The notes beneath the pieces are model-generated. The model had not been told where the DNA came from and did no database searches. It saw only the letters and a list, made by a program, of their open reading frames with translations. This document shows, piece after piece, positions 50,638-59,369 of a stretch of DNA of 64,000 nucleotides. The position numbers and the translations under genes are program-made. Numbering within the stretch: position 1 is the stretch's first letter; each line of letters starts with the position of its first letter. Origin of the DNA: Cryobacterium roopkundense (GTDB lineage Bacteria > Actinomycetota > Actinomycetes > Actinomycetales > Microbacteriaceae); assembly GCF_014200405.1 (NCBI RefSeq), contig NZ_JACHBQ010000001.1:3100001-3164000 (forward strand). The letters are read 5' to 3'.

Positions 50638-52473
50638 TTAGGCCTGACGCACGGCGAGAAGAGGCGGATCTTCAGCCACGATTTTCCCACACCGCGCCTC
50701 CCACGCCCGTCTGTCCAAGGCTTCCGGAGAGATTGGATTGATGCTCGTGTGCGATATCTTCGGGTGGATCGGGCGCTCATCTGTTTCATCGACCCCGATG
50801 AGCTCTTCGTGCAGCTTCTCGCCCTCGCGCAGGCCCGTGTAGACAATCTCAATGTCCCGACCGGACTGCGCAATCATGCGGTTGGCCACGTCGAGAATGC
50901 GCACGGGCTCGCCCATGTCGAGAATGAGCACTTCGCCCGGGCGACCGATGCCGCCGGCCTGAACCACGAGCTGGCAGGCCTCCGGGATGGTCATGAAGAA
51001 GCGTGTGACATCGGGGTGCGTGATGGTGAGGGGCCCGCCAGCCTCGATCAGCGACGTGAATGTGGGCAACATGGAGCCGCGACTGCCGATCACGTTGCCG
51101 AACCGTACCGACAGGTACGTGAAGCCGGTCTCCTCGGCCGCCCACGCGGTGAGCTTCTCGGCCACACGCTTGGAGTGCCCGAGGATGCTCGTGGGGTTGG
51201 CGGCCTTGTCGGTAGAGATGTTCACGAACGTGGTGACGCCGGCAGCGCGGGCGGCCTGAAGCACATTGCTGGTTCCCAGAACGTTGGTTTTCCAGGCTTC
51301 GTCGGGATACTGCTCGAGCATGGGGAGGTGTTTGAGGGCCGCCGCGTGAAAGACCACCTCGGGCTTGCGGTCCTTGAAAATGGCTGCCAGCGCGTCGGCA
51401 TCGCGGATGTCCGCCAGAACGACATCCTTCGTGTTCAACAAGCCGTGCCCGAGAATCGAAATCTGCGCGCTCTGCAGACCGGTTTCGTCGCGGTCAAGCA
51501 TCATGAGCTCGCTCGGGCCGAACTTGAAGATCTGGCGGCACAGCTCGGAGCCGATCGAACCGCCGGCACCGGTGACAAGCACTCGTTTGCCGGCGAGGTA
51601 GCCCGCAATGGATTCCACCTCGGTGTCCACCGGGTGACGGCCGATCAGGTCTTCGATGGAGATGTCGCGCAGGTCGTTGAGGCGCATCTTGCCCTGGAGC
51701 ACATCGTCCAGCGGCGGAAAGACCTTGACGCGCAGCCCCGCGGCATCCGCTGCGTCGGAGATTTCACGCAGAAGCGCGGCATCCGCTCGTGCGATGGCCA
51801 CGATGAGGATGGAGGCGTTGGTGGTCTTGGCTATTTCAGCGAGCGAATCTCTCGTGCCGAGCACGTGCACGCCGTGCAGCCAGGCGTTGCGCCGAAGCGG
51901 GTCGTCGTCGATAATACCCACGGCGCGGAACGACGAGTGGTGGTCGGTCTTCATGCGGCGCACGATAGAAGCGCCCAGGTAACCGGCGCCGTAGACGAGC
52001 GCATTGCGCGCGTCTGCGGCCGGCTGGATGGAACGCTCCACGAGCAGTCGTTTGACGTAGCGGATGCCGCCCATCATCACGAAGGCGAAGGGCAGGGCAG
52101 CGAATACCGTGCTGCGGGGAATGCCGAGCAGGGTGCCCGAGACGACGACGGGGATGCCCAGAAAGACCGTGGTGGTGAGTACGGCCCAGAGGAGGGCCCG
52201 AACCTCGGCGAAGCTGCCGTAGGGGTGGCGCCCCTGGTAGAGATAGAAGAACCAGCCCACGAAGAACTGCACGACGACGGCGGCGATGCAGAGAATGACG
52301 AGCGGCAGCCACGAGATGTTCGACATCTGAAAGTCGTAGCGCAGTGTCTGAGCGAGGATGAGTGCGACGACCCACGACACGGCGTCCCACGCGAACTGGG
52401 TGCCGAACCGCACGAGTGGAATCGACCGATTCAATGCCTGAATTTGGCGCGTGGCACCATCTATTATTCGCAC
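50638..52473 (-). CDS. Membrane nucleoside-diphosphate-sugar 4,6-dehydratase (WbpM/PglF/CapD-like)
   Basis: Dehydrates UDP-GlcNAc to the 4-keto-6-deoxy sugar, precursor of bacillosamine, FucNAc or QuiNAc. The 611-aa protein has four N-terminal membrane helices (to about residue 135), a first Rossmann domain with VYGAGYLGASIV (residues 160-170), and an SDR catalytic domain with VLVTGAGGSIGSELCRQIF, AAALKHLPMLE, ISTDKAANPTSILGHSKR and RFGNVIGSRGS. The catalytic triad replaces Tyr by Met/other as usual for the long-chain WbpM group. GTG start with GGGGGAG upstream. It heads the 52.5-42.8 kb operon. Confidence 0.93.
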   Translation of the reverse strand: MRIIDGATRQIQALNRSIPLVRFGTQFAWDAVSWVVALILAQTLRYDFQMSNISWLPLVILCIAAVVVQFFVGWFFYLYQGRHPYGSFAEVRALLWAVLTTTVFLGIPVVVSGTLLGIPRSTVFAALPFAFVMMGGIRYVKRLLVERSIQPAADARNALVYGAGYLGASIVRRMKTDHHSSFRAVGIIDDDPLRRNAWLHGVHVLGTRDSLAEIAKTTNASILIVAIARADAALLREISDAADAAGLRVKVFPPLDDVLQGKMRLNDLRDISIEDLIGRHPVDTEVESIAGYLAGKRVLVTGAGGSIGSELCRQIFKFGPSELMMLDRDETGLQSAQISILGHGLLNTKDVVLADIRDADALAAIFKDRKPEVVFHAAALKHLPMLEQYPDEAWKTNVLGTSNVLQAARAAGVTTFVNISTDKAANPTSILGHSKRVAEKLTAWAAEETGFTYLSVRFGNVIGSRGSMLPTFTSLIEAGGPLTITHPDVTRFFMTIPEACQLVVQAGGIGRPGEVLILDMGEPVRILDVANRMIAQSGRDIEIVYTGLREGEKLHEELIGVDETDERPIHPKISHTSINPISPEALDRRAWEARCGKIVAEDPPLLAVRQA

Positions 52474-52670
52474 TCGACTCCCCCGCCGGTTACATGCTGA
52501 AACAGCGCTCCCCCGGAGTCGCTTGCATACTGTGACAGCAGCACGTGCATTGTCATGGCGTTGCGCACGTGACCGTGCTGGCTGTCGATTCAGTGTAACT
52601 CAACAGGGGATACCCTTCGGGCGGCTGCCGCTGTGCGGCAGGGGCGGAGGACTTCTGGTGGATCCAAGTC

Positions 52671-52701
52671 AGCCCGCGCCGACAAAAAGTCGGCGCGGGC
52701 T
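52671..52701. terminator. Strong hairpin between surface-protein and dehydratase genes
   Basis: A perfect 13-bp stem (AGCCCGCGCCGAC at 52671-52683 and its complement at 52689-52701) has a 5-nt loop, AAAAA on the plus strand. It lies 26 bp downstream of the leftward surface-protein gene and upstream of the dehydratase operon, so it probably separates these units. No T-tract follows. Confidence 0.65.
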
Positions 52702-52726
52702 GCGAGTGGTGGTGCGAACTACTCGA

Positions 52727-53254
52727 CTACGCGTTGGCGCGCTGGCGACGCAGAACCGTGAGAACTACAACCAGGGCCAGGCCGAGGAGCAGGGCGCCGG
52801 CTGCAGCCCAGATGAGAGCAACGGGAGCGGCGTAACCGGTGTTGGCGAGGTCGCCGGCTCCGGCGTCCACTGCCGTGATGGTCAGTGCCGAGGTGGAGAT
52901 GTTGCCGGAGGTGAGGCCGGTTGCGGTGACCGTGTAGGTGCCCGTGGCGTTGGCCGGCAGGGTGACGTTTACGGTTGCTGCGCCCTGGGCGGTAGCGGTC
53001 TTGGTGATGGACGCGGTGGCGGCCTTGAAGACCGAGAGGGTTGCGGTTCCTTCGCCGGTGACATCGAAACGAACCTGCTCGCCAGCGGCGAAGGCTCCGT
53101 CATCGAACGTCACAGCAACGGTGCCGCCGGCGACGACTGCACCGGAAACGGTGATCGCGCTGTCCGGAACGTAGCCAGCTGCGTTAGCGGCGGCCGGAAC
53201 TGCGAATACTGCGAGAACCGCGAGTGCGATTGCCGCGAAGGTCTTTTTCCCCAT
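52727..53254 (-). CDS. LAxTG-type sortase-anchored surface protein
   Basis: A 175-aa exported protein: signal peptide (KKTFAAIALAVLAVFAVPAAANA), an Ig/bacterial-fold-like beta-rich domain rich in Thr, Val and Ala (about residues 30-125), then the sortase-type motif LANTG, a membrane helix and a basic tail (LRRQRANA). The LAxTG form suits class E sortases of actinobacteria. ATG at 53254 is chosen; 53266 would add four residues. It is monocistronic with a terminator hairpin after it. It may display or organise material on the cell wall. Confidence 0.82.
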   Translation of the reverse strand: MGKKTFAAIALAVLAVFAVPAAANAAGYVPDSAITVSGAVVAGGTVAVTFDDGAFAAGEQVRFDVTGEGTATLSVFKAATASITKTATAQGAATVNVTLPANATGTYTVTATGLTSGNISTSALTITAVDAGAGDLANTGYAAPVALIWAAAGALLLGLALVVVLTVLRRQRANA

Positions 53255-53677
53255 GATGTAGCCCATCTGATTAAGTGAGAGTTGGTCACGTCGTCAGCTG
53301 GCGCCGAACGAAGTCAACCCCTACTTTAGGGGACTTTCTCAGGTTCGCAAGTTACAGGAGGCAGAAAACCTAGTCCATATCGTGGAAACATCGGGGATGT
53401 GGGCGTGTTGTGTGGCGCTACGCCAATGATTTGGCGGCCACGCGGGCGAAAGTGTCCAATTCATTAACTTAATCTCACAAGCGTTAATACCCCAGAACAG
53501 GGGTGATCAGCGCCGGTGTGGTACTCCGGGAGCTGGCCATGCTCTGCCCATGGAACGCAACACGCTGACGGCGTGCGAAGAATTTCCGATCGTGTACGGG
53601 GCATCCACTTGCGCAGCATCACCCCCAGTGGGAGTCAGACTCGGCTAACGGGGTCAGGCCTCCGATAAGTTCAGAAA
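53255..53677. other. Intergenic region between divergent surface-protein and acyltransferase genes
   Basis: 423 bp without a supported gene. Near 53320-53335 a short hairpin (CCCCTACTTTAGGGG) lies in the 5' leader of the surface-protein gene and could act on its mRNA. AT-rich sequence around 53460-53490 (ATTAACTTAATCTCAC) is a candidate promoter area. No interspersed-repeat copy is present. Confidence 0.45.
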
Positions 53678-54721
53678 ATGCAGACGCCGGGAAACACAAC
53701 TCGCAACGCACGAGTCCAGTGGATCGATACGGCAAAGGGCGTGGCGATTCTGCTGGTGGTGCTCGGGCATTCTGTGGCAGTGCTAGCCAGCGAGGGTGTG
53801 GGTGTTGGCCCGTGGCAGGAGGTGAATGCCCTCTTGAGCACGGCACGAATGCCGCTGTTCTTTCTCGTGTCGGGGCTGCTGGCATCGAGCAGCCTCTACC
53901 GCCCTCTGCCCCGGTTCGTGGACTCAAAGATTCTGCTTCTCGTGTACCTCTACGCTCTGTGGGTGGTGCTGCACGCGATCATCGCGGGCATTCGGGAGGG
54001 CGGGGACGGCTTTGTCGCGGCGGTACTGGCAGCGCTCTCTGATGGGCTGATGCTGCATTCGTCGCTCTGGTACCTGCCCGCCCTGGCAGTGTTCTACGCG
54101 GCGGCGCGGGTGATGCGTGCCGTGCCCGTGGCGGCGCAGCTGAGCGTGGCCGTGTCCAGCTACGTGTTGTTCGCCTCGTTCGTGCTGGAAACCGGCAGCA
54201 CGGGAGTAAACGGGATCGGGCACTACTTCGTGTTCTTCCTCGCCGGATGCTGTGGGCGCCGGCTCATCGCAGGCTTCATGGCACGACTCACCGTGATGCG
54301 TGCGGTGCTGATCTGCGCGGCCCTGATTCTCGTTGCCGGCGCGACGGCAGTTGCTGACGCAACGTGGGACGCCGCGTCCAACATCGGGGCGGTAGCTCTC
54401 GGCCCCCTCGGAGCGGCCACAGGACTGGCCGTGGCCGGAATTGTGGCGCGTGCCCGGTGGAGCCGCGCAATTATGTGGGTGGGCACGCGAACCATCCCCG
54501 TGTACGTTCTCCACCTGCAAATCGTGTTGGCCATCGCCGCGTTGACCGCCCCCGTGTTCATGCTCAGCCAGGGGCTCGCGCTGGCAGCGCCCGTGCTCAT
54601 TGCCGGGGTGGCCGTGCTGGCGAGCTACGCAATCTGGCGGGCTACTCGACGGGTACCCGGGCTATACACCGCGCCGAGCTGGCTGCGTGTGGAAAGGGTG
54701 CCGCAGCGCGTGGCGGCGTAG
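53678..54721 (+). CDS. Acyltransferase 3 family membrane protein (fucose O-acetylase-like)
   Basis: A 347-aa membrane protein with about 10 helices. The N-terminus has VQWIDTAKGVAILLVVLGHS (catalytic-type His), followed by RMPLFFLVSGLLASS and LWYLPALAVFY. This pattern is typical of the fucose-4-O-acetylase-like/OpgC subgroup of acyltransferase 3. It stands alone, convergent to a gene remnant, and may acetylate one of the polysaccharides. Acceptor unknown. Confidence 0.84.
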   Translation: MQTPGNTTRNARVQWIDTAKGVAILLVVLGHSVAVLASEGVGVGPWQEVNALLSTARMPLFFLVSGLLASSSLYRPLPRFVDSKILLLVYLYALWVVLHAIIAGIREGGDGFVAAVLAALSDGLMLHSSLWYLPALAVFYAAARVMRAVPVAAQLSVAVSSYVLFASFVLETGSTGVNGIGHYFVFFLAGCCGRRLIAGFMARLTVMRAVLICAALILVAGATAVADATWDAASNIGAVALGPLGAATGLAVAGIVARARWSRAIMWVGTRTIPVYVLHLQIVLAIAALTAPVFMLSQGLALAAPVLIAGVAVLASYAIWRATRRVPGLYTAPSWLRVERVPQRVAA

Positions 54722-54882
54722 CCGGTCTCGACCACGGCCGCGACCAGGCGTTGGCGCTGGGCACCGAGGCCGTCAATGCCGACCTCCATCACGTCGCCCG
54801 CGGCCAAGTAGGGGAAGCGACCCGACAGGGCAACTCCCTGCGGCGTGCCGGTGTTGCGGGGAGCGTGGGGGAAGTCGAGGGC
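54722..54882 (-). pseudogene. Remnant of a fumarylacetoacetate hydrolase-family gene (C-terminal part)
   Basis: On the minus strand about 54 residues match the conserved FAH C-terminus: NTGTPQGVALSGRFPYLAAGDVMEV followed by GIDGLGAQRQRLVAAVVE. The family consensus here is TGTP-x-GV, YL-x2-GDV-x-EV and I-x-GLG. The start, the Mg-binding catalytic region and a proper stop are all missing: an in-frame TGA lies just upstream, and the frame runs on into sequence antisense to the acyltransferase gene. This is a decayed or truncated gene fragment. Confidence 0.7.
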
Positions 54883-54958
54883 GCGGGAATGGGGTCTAGA
54901 TAGGCTCAATCAGCCCAGGGGACGGGAAAGGATTGAGGCGGATGTTCGCGGCCGGGTC

Positions 54959-55759
54959 TTACTGGGTGGGCAACACGACGGCCTGTCCGGGCGCGGGCAC
55001 CCAGGTTGCCCCGAACACGCAGCCAGCGCCGGTCACGGCCAACGTCGGGGCGTCCCACGTGCCGCCCACCGCATAAAACTCGGCCTGTGTCGGGTCGGTA
55101 CAGTCGGTGACATCAGCGAGGGCCTCTGCGCCGGAGGGCCCGAGGGTCACGATCACCGGTGTCGGCTTCGAAATGGGCGCACCCGTGCCGAGCTGCGTAA
55201 CAGCGACGGCGATCGCCACGCTGATCAGCACCGCGCCGAGGCCGATCGCGCCGACGAACCAACGGAATTGCCGTCGGGTTTCGGTGAAGATGTGCCATTC
55301 TCGCAGCGACTCGAAAGCAGAGAACAGCCGGTCACGGTCATCCGGAACGGGTTTGCCGGGTTCCAGGTCGGCATAGAAATTCTGCATCGTGGTGGTGAAC
55401 GACGGCTTGGTCAGAAAGTCCGGGGCCAGAATGCCTACGCCGAAAGCCGACTCCACGGCCCGGGCCGTTCGGGGGTTCTTGTCGTTCAGAATCTTGACGA
55501 CCTCCTTCGGCTCGACGCTCAGAACGCACGCGGCCCGCCACAGGATCGCGCCGACGGAGAGAAAGATCACCACCCCGCACTCGACCAGCAGCAGATTGCG
55601 CCCCAGCCACTCCCCCGCGTCGGTAGCGCCCGCCAGACTCGCCCCGACCGGCGCACCGGTCACGATGACCGCGGCCAAAATGGCTGTGACCGGCGTGAAC
55701 GCCGCCAGCCACTTGGTCGTGTCGCGATAGGCGTCGACACTCGATTTATAGATCGACAT
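54959..55759 (-). CDS. Three-TM membrane protein of unknown function
   Basis: A 266-aa protein: helices at about 17-40 and 55-78, a cytoplasmic-type central part (residues 80-175, VVKILNDKNPRTARAVES), a third helix at about 178-200, and an extracytoplasmic tail with three Cys and a GGTWDAPTLAVTG motif. GGAAGGGG lies before the ATG at 55759. It is divergent from a Phd-like regulator gene with a palindrome between them. No family recognised. It may form a functional pair with that gene, but this is context only. Confidence 0.7.
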   Translation of the reverse strand: MSIYKSSVDAYRDTTKWLAAFTPVTAILAAVIVTGAPVGASLAGATDAGEWLGRNLLLVECGVVIFLSVGAILWRAACVLSVEPKEVVKILNDKNPRTARAVESAFGVGILAPDFLTKPSFTTTMQNFYADLEPGKPVPDDRDRLFSAFESLREWHIFTETRRQFRWFVGAIGLGAVLISVAIAVAVTQLGTGAPISKPTPVIVTLGPSGAEALADVTDCTDPTQAEFYAVGGTWDAPTLAVTGAGCVFGATWVPAPGQAVVLPTQ

Positions 55760-55794
55760 GCGACCCCTTCCCGCTTGACGAACATTTTTCTGGA

Positions 55795-55815
55795 TTACCG
55801 ATATATATCGGGTAA
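55795..55815. promoter_or_regulatory. Palindromic operator candidate
   Basis: CCGATATATATCGG (55798-55811) is a perfect 14-bp palindrome, extended by TTA and TAA arms with one extra G. It lies between the divergent genes at 55759 (leftward) and 55851 (rightward) in AT-rich sequence unlike the surroundings. A Phd-type protein encoded downstream is the natural candidate to bind it, in the usual autoregulatory way of that family. Confidence 0.6.
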
Positions 55816-55850
55816 ACTGTTCGGAGATATCTTGACAGAAGGAGAGCGTG

Positions 55851-56687
55851 ATGGCCACGGTGGACTTTGGGCCCGTACCTGTCTCGCGTTTCAAGAGCGA
55901 GATGCCGAACGTGCTCACTGCTCTTGAACACCAGCGCCGCGTGCTGCTGTCCCGCCATGGCAACATCGTGGCCGCGATCGAGCCGCCGGCCGAGAAGCAT
56001 GCCCGGCTGTTACTCGATTTCACCACCCGAACGAGCCTGGCGCGTGAGGTACCCGTGCTGACGATGACCGACATCGGCCGGGGGTCGCCATCCGCTTCAA
56101 TCCGCAATGCGGAGAACGGGGTGCAGTCACTCTTGACTCACCGCGGGATCGTCCGTGGCGTTCTCACGTCACGGCCGGAGGCGGAGCCGCTGGAGGTAGT
56201 GGACCAGCGGGCCGCTGCCCTGAGCGCCTTCGCGCTCACCCATCCGAACGCCACACCCGAGCAATTCGCTGATTTCTCCGATTCACTGTCCGCCGCCGAT
56301 GACGTGACTGCCGTTGCTCAGGAGCCGGTGGCATCGCAGTGGCTTGCACTGCTGTCACAGCTCGGGACTGCTCCAGTGCGCACTCCGGAACTGGTGACAT
56401 CCGGTTACGTCACGTCCGTGAATTTCACCGAATACAGAGACCGCGTGATCAGGAAGCTCGAGGTGAGTTACGACGAAGTCGGCCTGCTGACCAATGCTGC
56501 GCAATTGCTTCCCGATATCCTGCACAGCGTGCGACCCCTGGAAACGTATACGTCCCCGGATCGGGCGGCCCTGCTGCGTACGGCCCTGAAATTTGCTGAG
56601 CAGTCCGTTCTTCGCGCCGGGCAGGCGGTTCGGCTGGGGCCCGATGCCCGCATAGGCCTAGACTTCGAGGATTCTACGAACACCTAA
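55851..56687 (+). CDS. Protein with N-terminal Phd/YefM-like antitoxin domain
   Basis: A 278-aa protein. Residues 1-50 look like a Phd/YefM DNA-binding and dimerisation fold: VPVSRFKSEMPNVLTALEHQRRVLLSRHGNIVAAIEP parallels the family pattern of a helix, then (V/I)-T-(R/K)-x-G-x-x-(V/A)-A. The remaining 225 residues are helical, rich in Leu, Ala and Glu, and unlike known antitoxins in size. AAGGAG is well placed for the ATG at 55851. No typical toxin gene is adjacent; the next gene codes for a 127-aa unknown protein. Function: likely transcriptional regulator. Confidence 0.6.
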   Translation: MATVDFGPVPVSRFKSEMPNVLTALEHQRRVLLSRHGNIVAAIEPPAEKHARLLLDFTTRTSLAREVPVLTMTDIGRGSPSASIRNAENGVQSLLTHRGIVRGVLTSRPEAEPLEVVDQRAAALSAFALTHPNATPEQFADFSDSLSAADDVTAVAQEPVASQWLALLSQLGTAPVRTPELVTSGYVTSVNFTEYRDRVIRKLEVSYDEVGLLTNAAQLLPDILHSVRPLETYTSPDRAALLRTALKFAEQSVLRAGQAVRLGPDARIGLDFEDSTNT

Positions 56688-56705
56688 TTTGCGGGGAGAG
56701 GCGAC

Positions 56706-57089
56706 GTGGGCGACGCAGTCCGATCGATCCACGGCCAGAATGCGCTGGACACCTTCGCCTGGGTGCACGACTTCATCCACGAAGAGCTGCTTGACGCCGT
56801 GGTGACGCTGATATCCGGTCAGGCGCTCCATCTCGACGACGATCTTGAGATCCACACGCTCACCCTCCCCGATGACCGAGTCAAGCTCACGCTCCTGCGC
56901 CCGGGCGGATCATTCACGGTCGATATCGACCTGCGCGCCCTCCGGCATCCGGTGTCTCACGGTGATGCGCGAAGCTCGGTGCCGGTACCGGACCAGTGGC
57001 GAAGGACGAGCACCGTGTTGGGCACGCCGGTTTGGGAACTCTTCAACTGCACCGTGCACAACGTACAGCCGCATCGCAACGCGCCCTGA
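56706..57089 (+). CDS. Hypothetical acidic protein
   Basis: A 127-aa protein with GTG start and GGGGAGAGG 8 nt or so before it, 18 bp after the Phd-like gene and probably co-transcribed with it. It is acidic in the first half (LHLDDDLEIHTLTLPDDRVKL), with alternating beta-strand-like segments, and has no membrane segment or motif that I recognise. Its size is compatible with a partner protein, but nothing supports toxin activity. Confidence 0.55.
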   Translation: MGDAVRSIHGQNALDTFAWVHDFIHEELLDAVVTLISGQALHLDDDLEIHTLTLPDDRVKLTLLRPGGSFTVDIDLRALRHPVSHGDARSSVPVPDQWRRTSTVLGTPVWELFNCTVHNVQPHRNAP

Positions 57090-57248
57090 GCGCGTGACAC
57101 CCGGCCGCACCCGCGGGGCGCGGGAAAGAACCTCCGCAGGCGGCGTGGAACGCGTGAGGTGAGGCTCGGTGAGGCCGGGCTGCGTCTGGGGCGGCCCGCC
57201 CCGCCTACATGACGGTGGCCGAGCGCATCCGCTTGTCTATTGGTGTGA

Positions 57249-58010
57249 CTAGTCGAAGAATTTCTGGGCCTGAAGACTTGTGTTCAAGAGCGCCGCGAAT
57301 TGTTCGTTGCCCTTCGGGCTCAGGTGAATGCCGTCGACATAGTTGTCGTCGGGGTCTGGAAGCCAGCCTTCGGCAGCGGGATCCACAAAGCTGACGCCCG
57401 CGCTCGCGGCGGCCGCAGCTATGGCGGTGCGGGCACGGTCGATGCTGTCGCGATTGCCGGCCGGCGGATAGCTCGGCCCCACCGCAACGATGCGAGCCGA
57501 CGGAGCCTGCGCCTGCACGGCAGCGAAAAGCTCGGCGGCGGCGCTCTGAGTTCTGGCCACAGGGCCCTGATCGTTCAGGCCGCCCTGCACAAAAACAATG
57601 TCGGGAGCCGACTCAGCTACCGCGGGTACCCGGCCGAGAAACGTGGTCTCGTTTTCTGCAGCCTGACCCGGGTTGGTGTAGCCGGTGCCGCCCTCCCCGA
57701 ACGGCACGACATCCCAGAGCGGATGCATATCGGCCAGGTACTCGATGTAGTTGTTCACGGGGTCAACCCCGGCCCGACCCGTGTACGAGTCACCGATGAA
57801 GGCGACCTTCGTGCGCTCGGGTGGAGCCGTGGCTGTTGGCGTGCTGGCTGGCGGGAGCACGTACGACGACGCGGGCGGCGGGCCGCTGAGCGCCAGAACT
57901 GTGAGACCGAGGGCGGCGACTGTCGTGAGCCCCACTATTCCGAGCTTGATCCTGCGCGTTCTCGTGGACTCCGGACCATTGCGTGCACTGCGTTTCTTCC
58001 CCCATGACAT
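57249..58010 (-). CDS. SGNH/GDSL-family hydrolase, membrane-anchored
   Basis: A 253-aa extracytoplasmic esterase-like protein. A basic N-terminus (MSWGKKRSARNGPESTRTRR) and one membrane helix (about 21-43) precede a Pro/Ala linker and an SGNH domain: FIGDSYTG (block I, nucleophile Ser), GEGGTGYTNPG (block II Gly), VQGGLND (block III Asn) and YVDGIHLSPKG (block V Asp and His). All four catalytic blocks are present, so it should be active on O-acyl groups, possibly of the acetylated glycans. It lies 175 bp before the OpgC-like gene and points the same way. Confidence 0.88.
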   Translation of the reverse strand: MSWGKKRSARNGPESTRTRRIKLGIVGLTTVAALGLTVLALSGPPPASSYVLPPASTPTATAPPERTKVAFIGDSYTGRAGVDPVNNYIEYLADMHPLWDVVPFGEGGTGYTNPGQAAENETTFLGRVPAVAESAPDIVFVQGGLNDQGPVARTQSAAAELFAAVQAQAPSARIVAVGPSYPPAGNRDSIDRARTAIAAAAASAGVSFVDPAAEGWLPDPDDNYVDGIHLSPKGNEQFAALLNTSLQAQKFFD

Positions 58011-58185
58011 GCGTTCGAGCCTAGGATTTTTCCGCGCCGGGATGGCCCATTTATACCCCCCAATGGGAGTGCCCATGGAACAAACACCTGCGAAATGAGG
58101 CGCCACGGGCGTGGCTTCTGCACCCATGCCGGCGGTGCGAACGGATGCCGCGGCATCCGCTCTGAGACGAGGGCAACCTGGGCGC

Positions 58186-59307
58186 TCAACCGGGCTGCGG
58201 CGCGGCCTCTCGCCCCGAAGTGGACCTTCTCACTCGCCACCGCGCCCATTCCCAGCACGCGACCACGGTCACCACGGCGAGGAGCTGCGATGCCGGGCTG
58301 TGAGGATGCAGAACGATGAAGCTCGGCACAATCACCGCAACGCTCGCTTGGATGATGTACGAGTCGAGGCTGCGTTGGCCGATGAGCTCGATGGGCCGCA
58401 CCACGGCGCGGGGAGTGACCGGCAGCACGATCTCGACGGCGGCGTACAGAAACGCGAGCGTGGCATACGCCACCGCAATTCGCAGAACGGTGACGTCGAT
58501 CTTGTCGAAGAGCTCGGGGGCCAACCTCCCCGCCAGCAGCACCACGCCACCCACGGGAAGATAAGCGACTAGGAGCGCCCAGCGCCACCGGCGGAGGAAG
58601 TGATCCGCGCCCAGTCGCTCCCAGTGCCACCCGAGCACGAGTGCCGAGATGAACAGGAGCTGCCACATCGCCCAGTTAGCCCCGCGGGTTTCGCCGTCGA
58701 ATGCCACGAACGATGTGTACTCGCGACAGGCGATGCCGAGACCATAAACGGCGCCGGATGCTGCCAGCACCTCGACCCACCGGCCACGCTTCAATAGCCA
58801 ATACGCCCCCATGGCGAGGAGCAGGAACACCACGTAGAGCCGGAGCACGCTGCCGGCGGGTGGCGCCAGAGACATGGTGATTGCACTGAATGTGAGTTCG
58901 GCGAGGCCTCGCCCCTCTGTCGGCGGCACGTTCGCGTGCGTTCGGGTACCCAGCAGGAGCAGCGCTAGGCCGAGCAGCACGATGGCCGACTGGGCCAGGT
59001 AGATCAATGCCACCCGGGCCAGCGTTGCGCACTGGATGCGCCGCAGCTGCACACGATGAACGCTGCGGCTCTGCACTATCCCGAGCACGAGGCCGGAGAG
59101 CAGCACGAAGCCGGAGGCCCCGTCGAACTGCGGGAAGACGTGCGTGGCACGGGCGATGAGAGATCCCGCCGCGAGGTGCCCGGTGATCATGCTGACGATG
59201 CAGTACCCGCGGATGATGTCGAGTGCCGGTATGCGCGCGGATGCGCCCCTGGCAGTGTGATGCCGATCCCCCAGCGCATTTTTCCGCGCCAAATTGTGTT
59301 CCCCCAT
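58186..59307 (-). CDS. OpgC-domain / acyltransferase-like membrane protein
   Basis: A 373-aa membrane protein with about 10 helices: RIPALDIIRGYCIVSMITGHLAAGS and FPQFDGASGFVLLSGLVLGIV are the OpgC-like conserved segments (His after the first helix). It ends with a basic C-terminal tail. The start at 59307 is the first ATG of the open frame; a later start (near residue 25) would also include the OpgC signature. The family succinylates glucans in Gram-negatives, so the substrate here is open. Its promoter side faces repeat region E. Confidence 0.8.
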   Translation of the reverse strand: MGEHNLARKNALGDRHHTARGASARIPALDIIRGYCIVSMITGHLAAGSLIARATHVFPQFDGASGFVLLSGLVLGIVQSRSVHRVQLRRIQCATLARVALIYLAQSAIVLLGLALLLLGTRTHANVPPTEGRGLAELTFSAITMSLAPPAGSVLRLYVVFLLLAMGAYWLLKRGRWVEVLAASGAVYGLGIACREYTSFVAFDGETRGANWAMWQLLFISALVLGWHWERLGADHFLRRWRWALLVAYLPVGGVVLLAGRLAPELFDKIDVTVLRIAVAYATLAFLYAAVEIVLPVTPRAVVRPIELIGQRSLDSYIIQASVAVIVPSFIVLHPHSPASQLLAVVTVVACWEWARWRVRRSTSGREAAPQPG

Positions 59308-59369
59308 TTGGCGACCCTACCGCGTCGCGGTCGCGCGGCGGGGGCCACGTTCACGCGTCCCCCGCTCTC

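Noticed and set aside
50623..52500. A 625-codon open frame on the plus strand opposite the WbpM-like gene
   Set aside because: It is the antisense shadow of a clear dehydratase; the composition is His/Arg/Gly/Glu rich without any motif.
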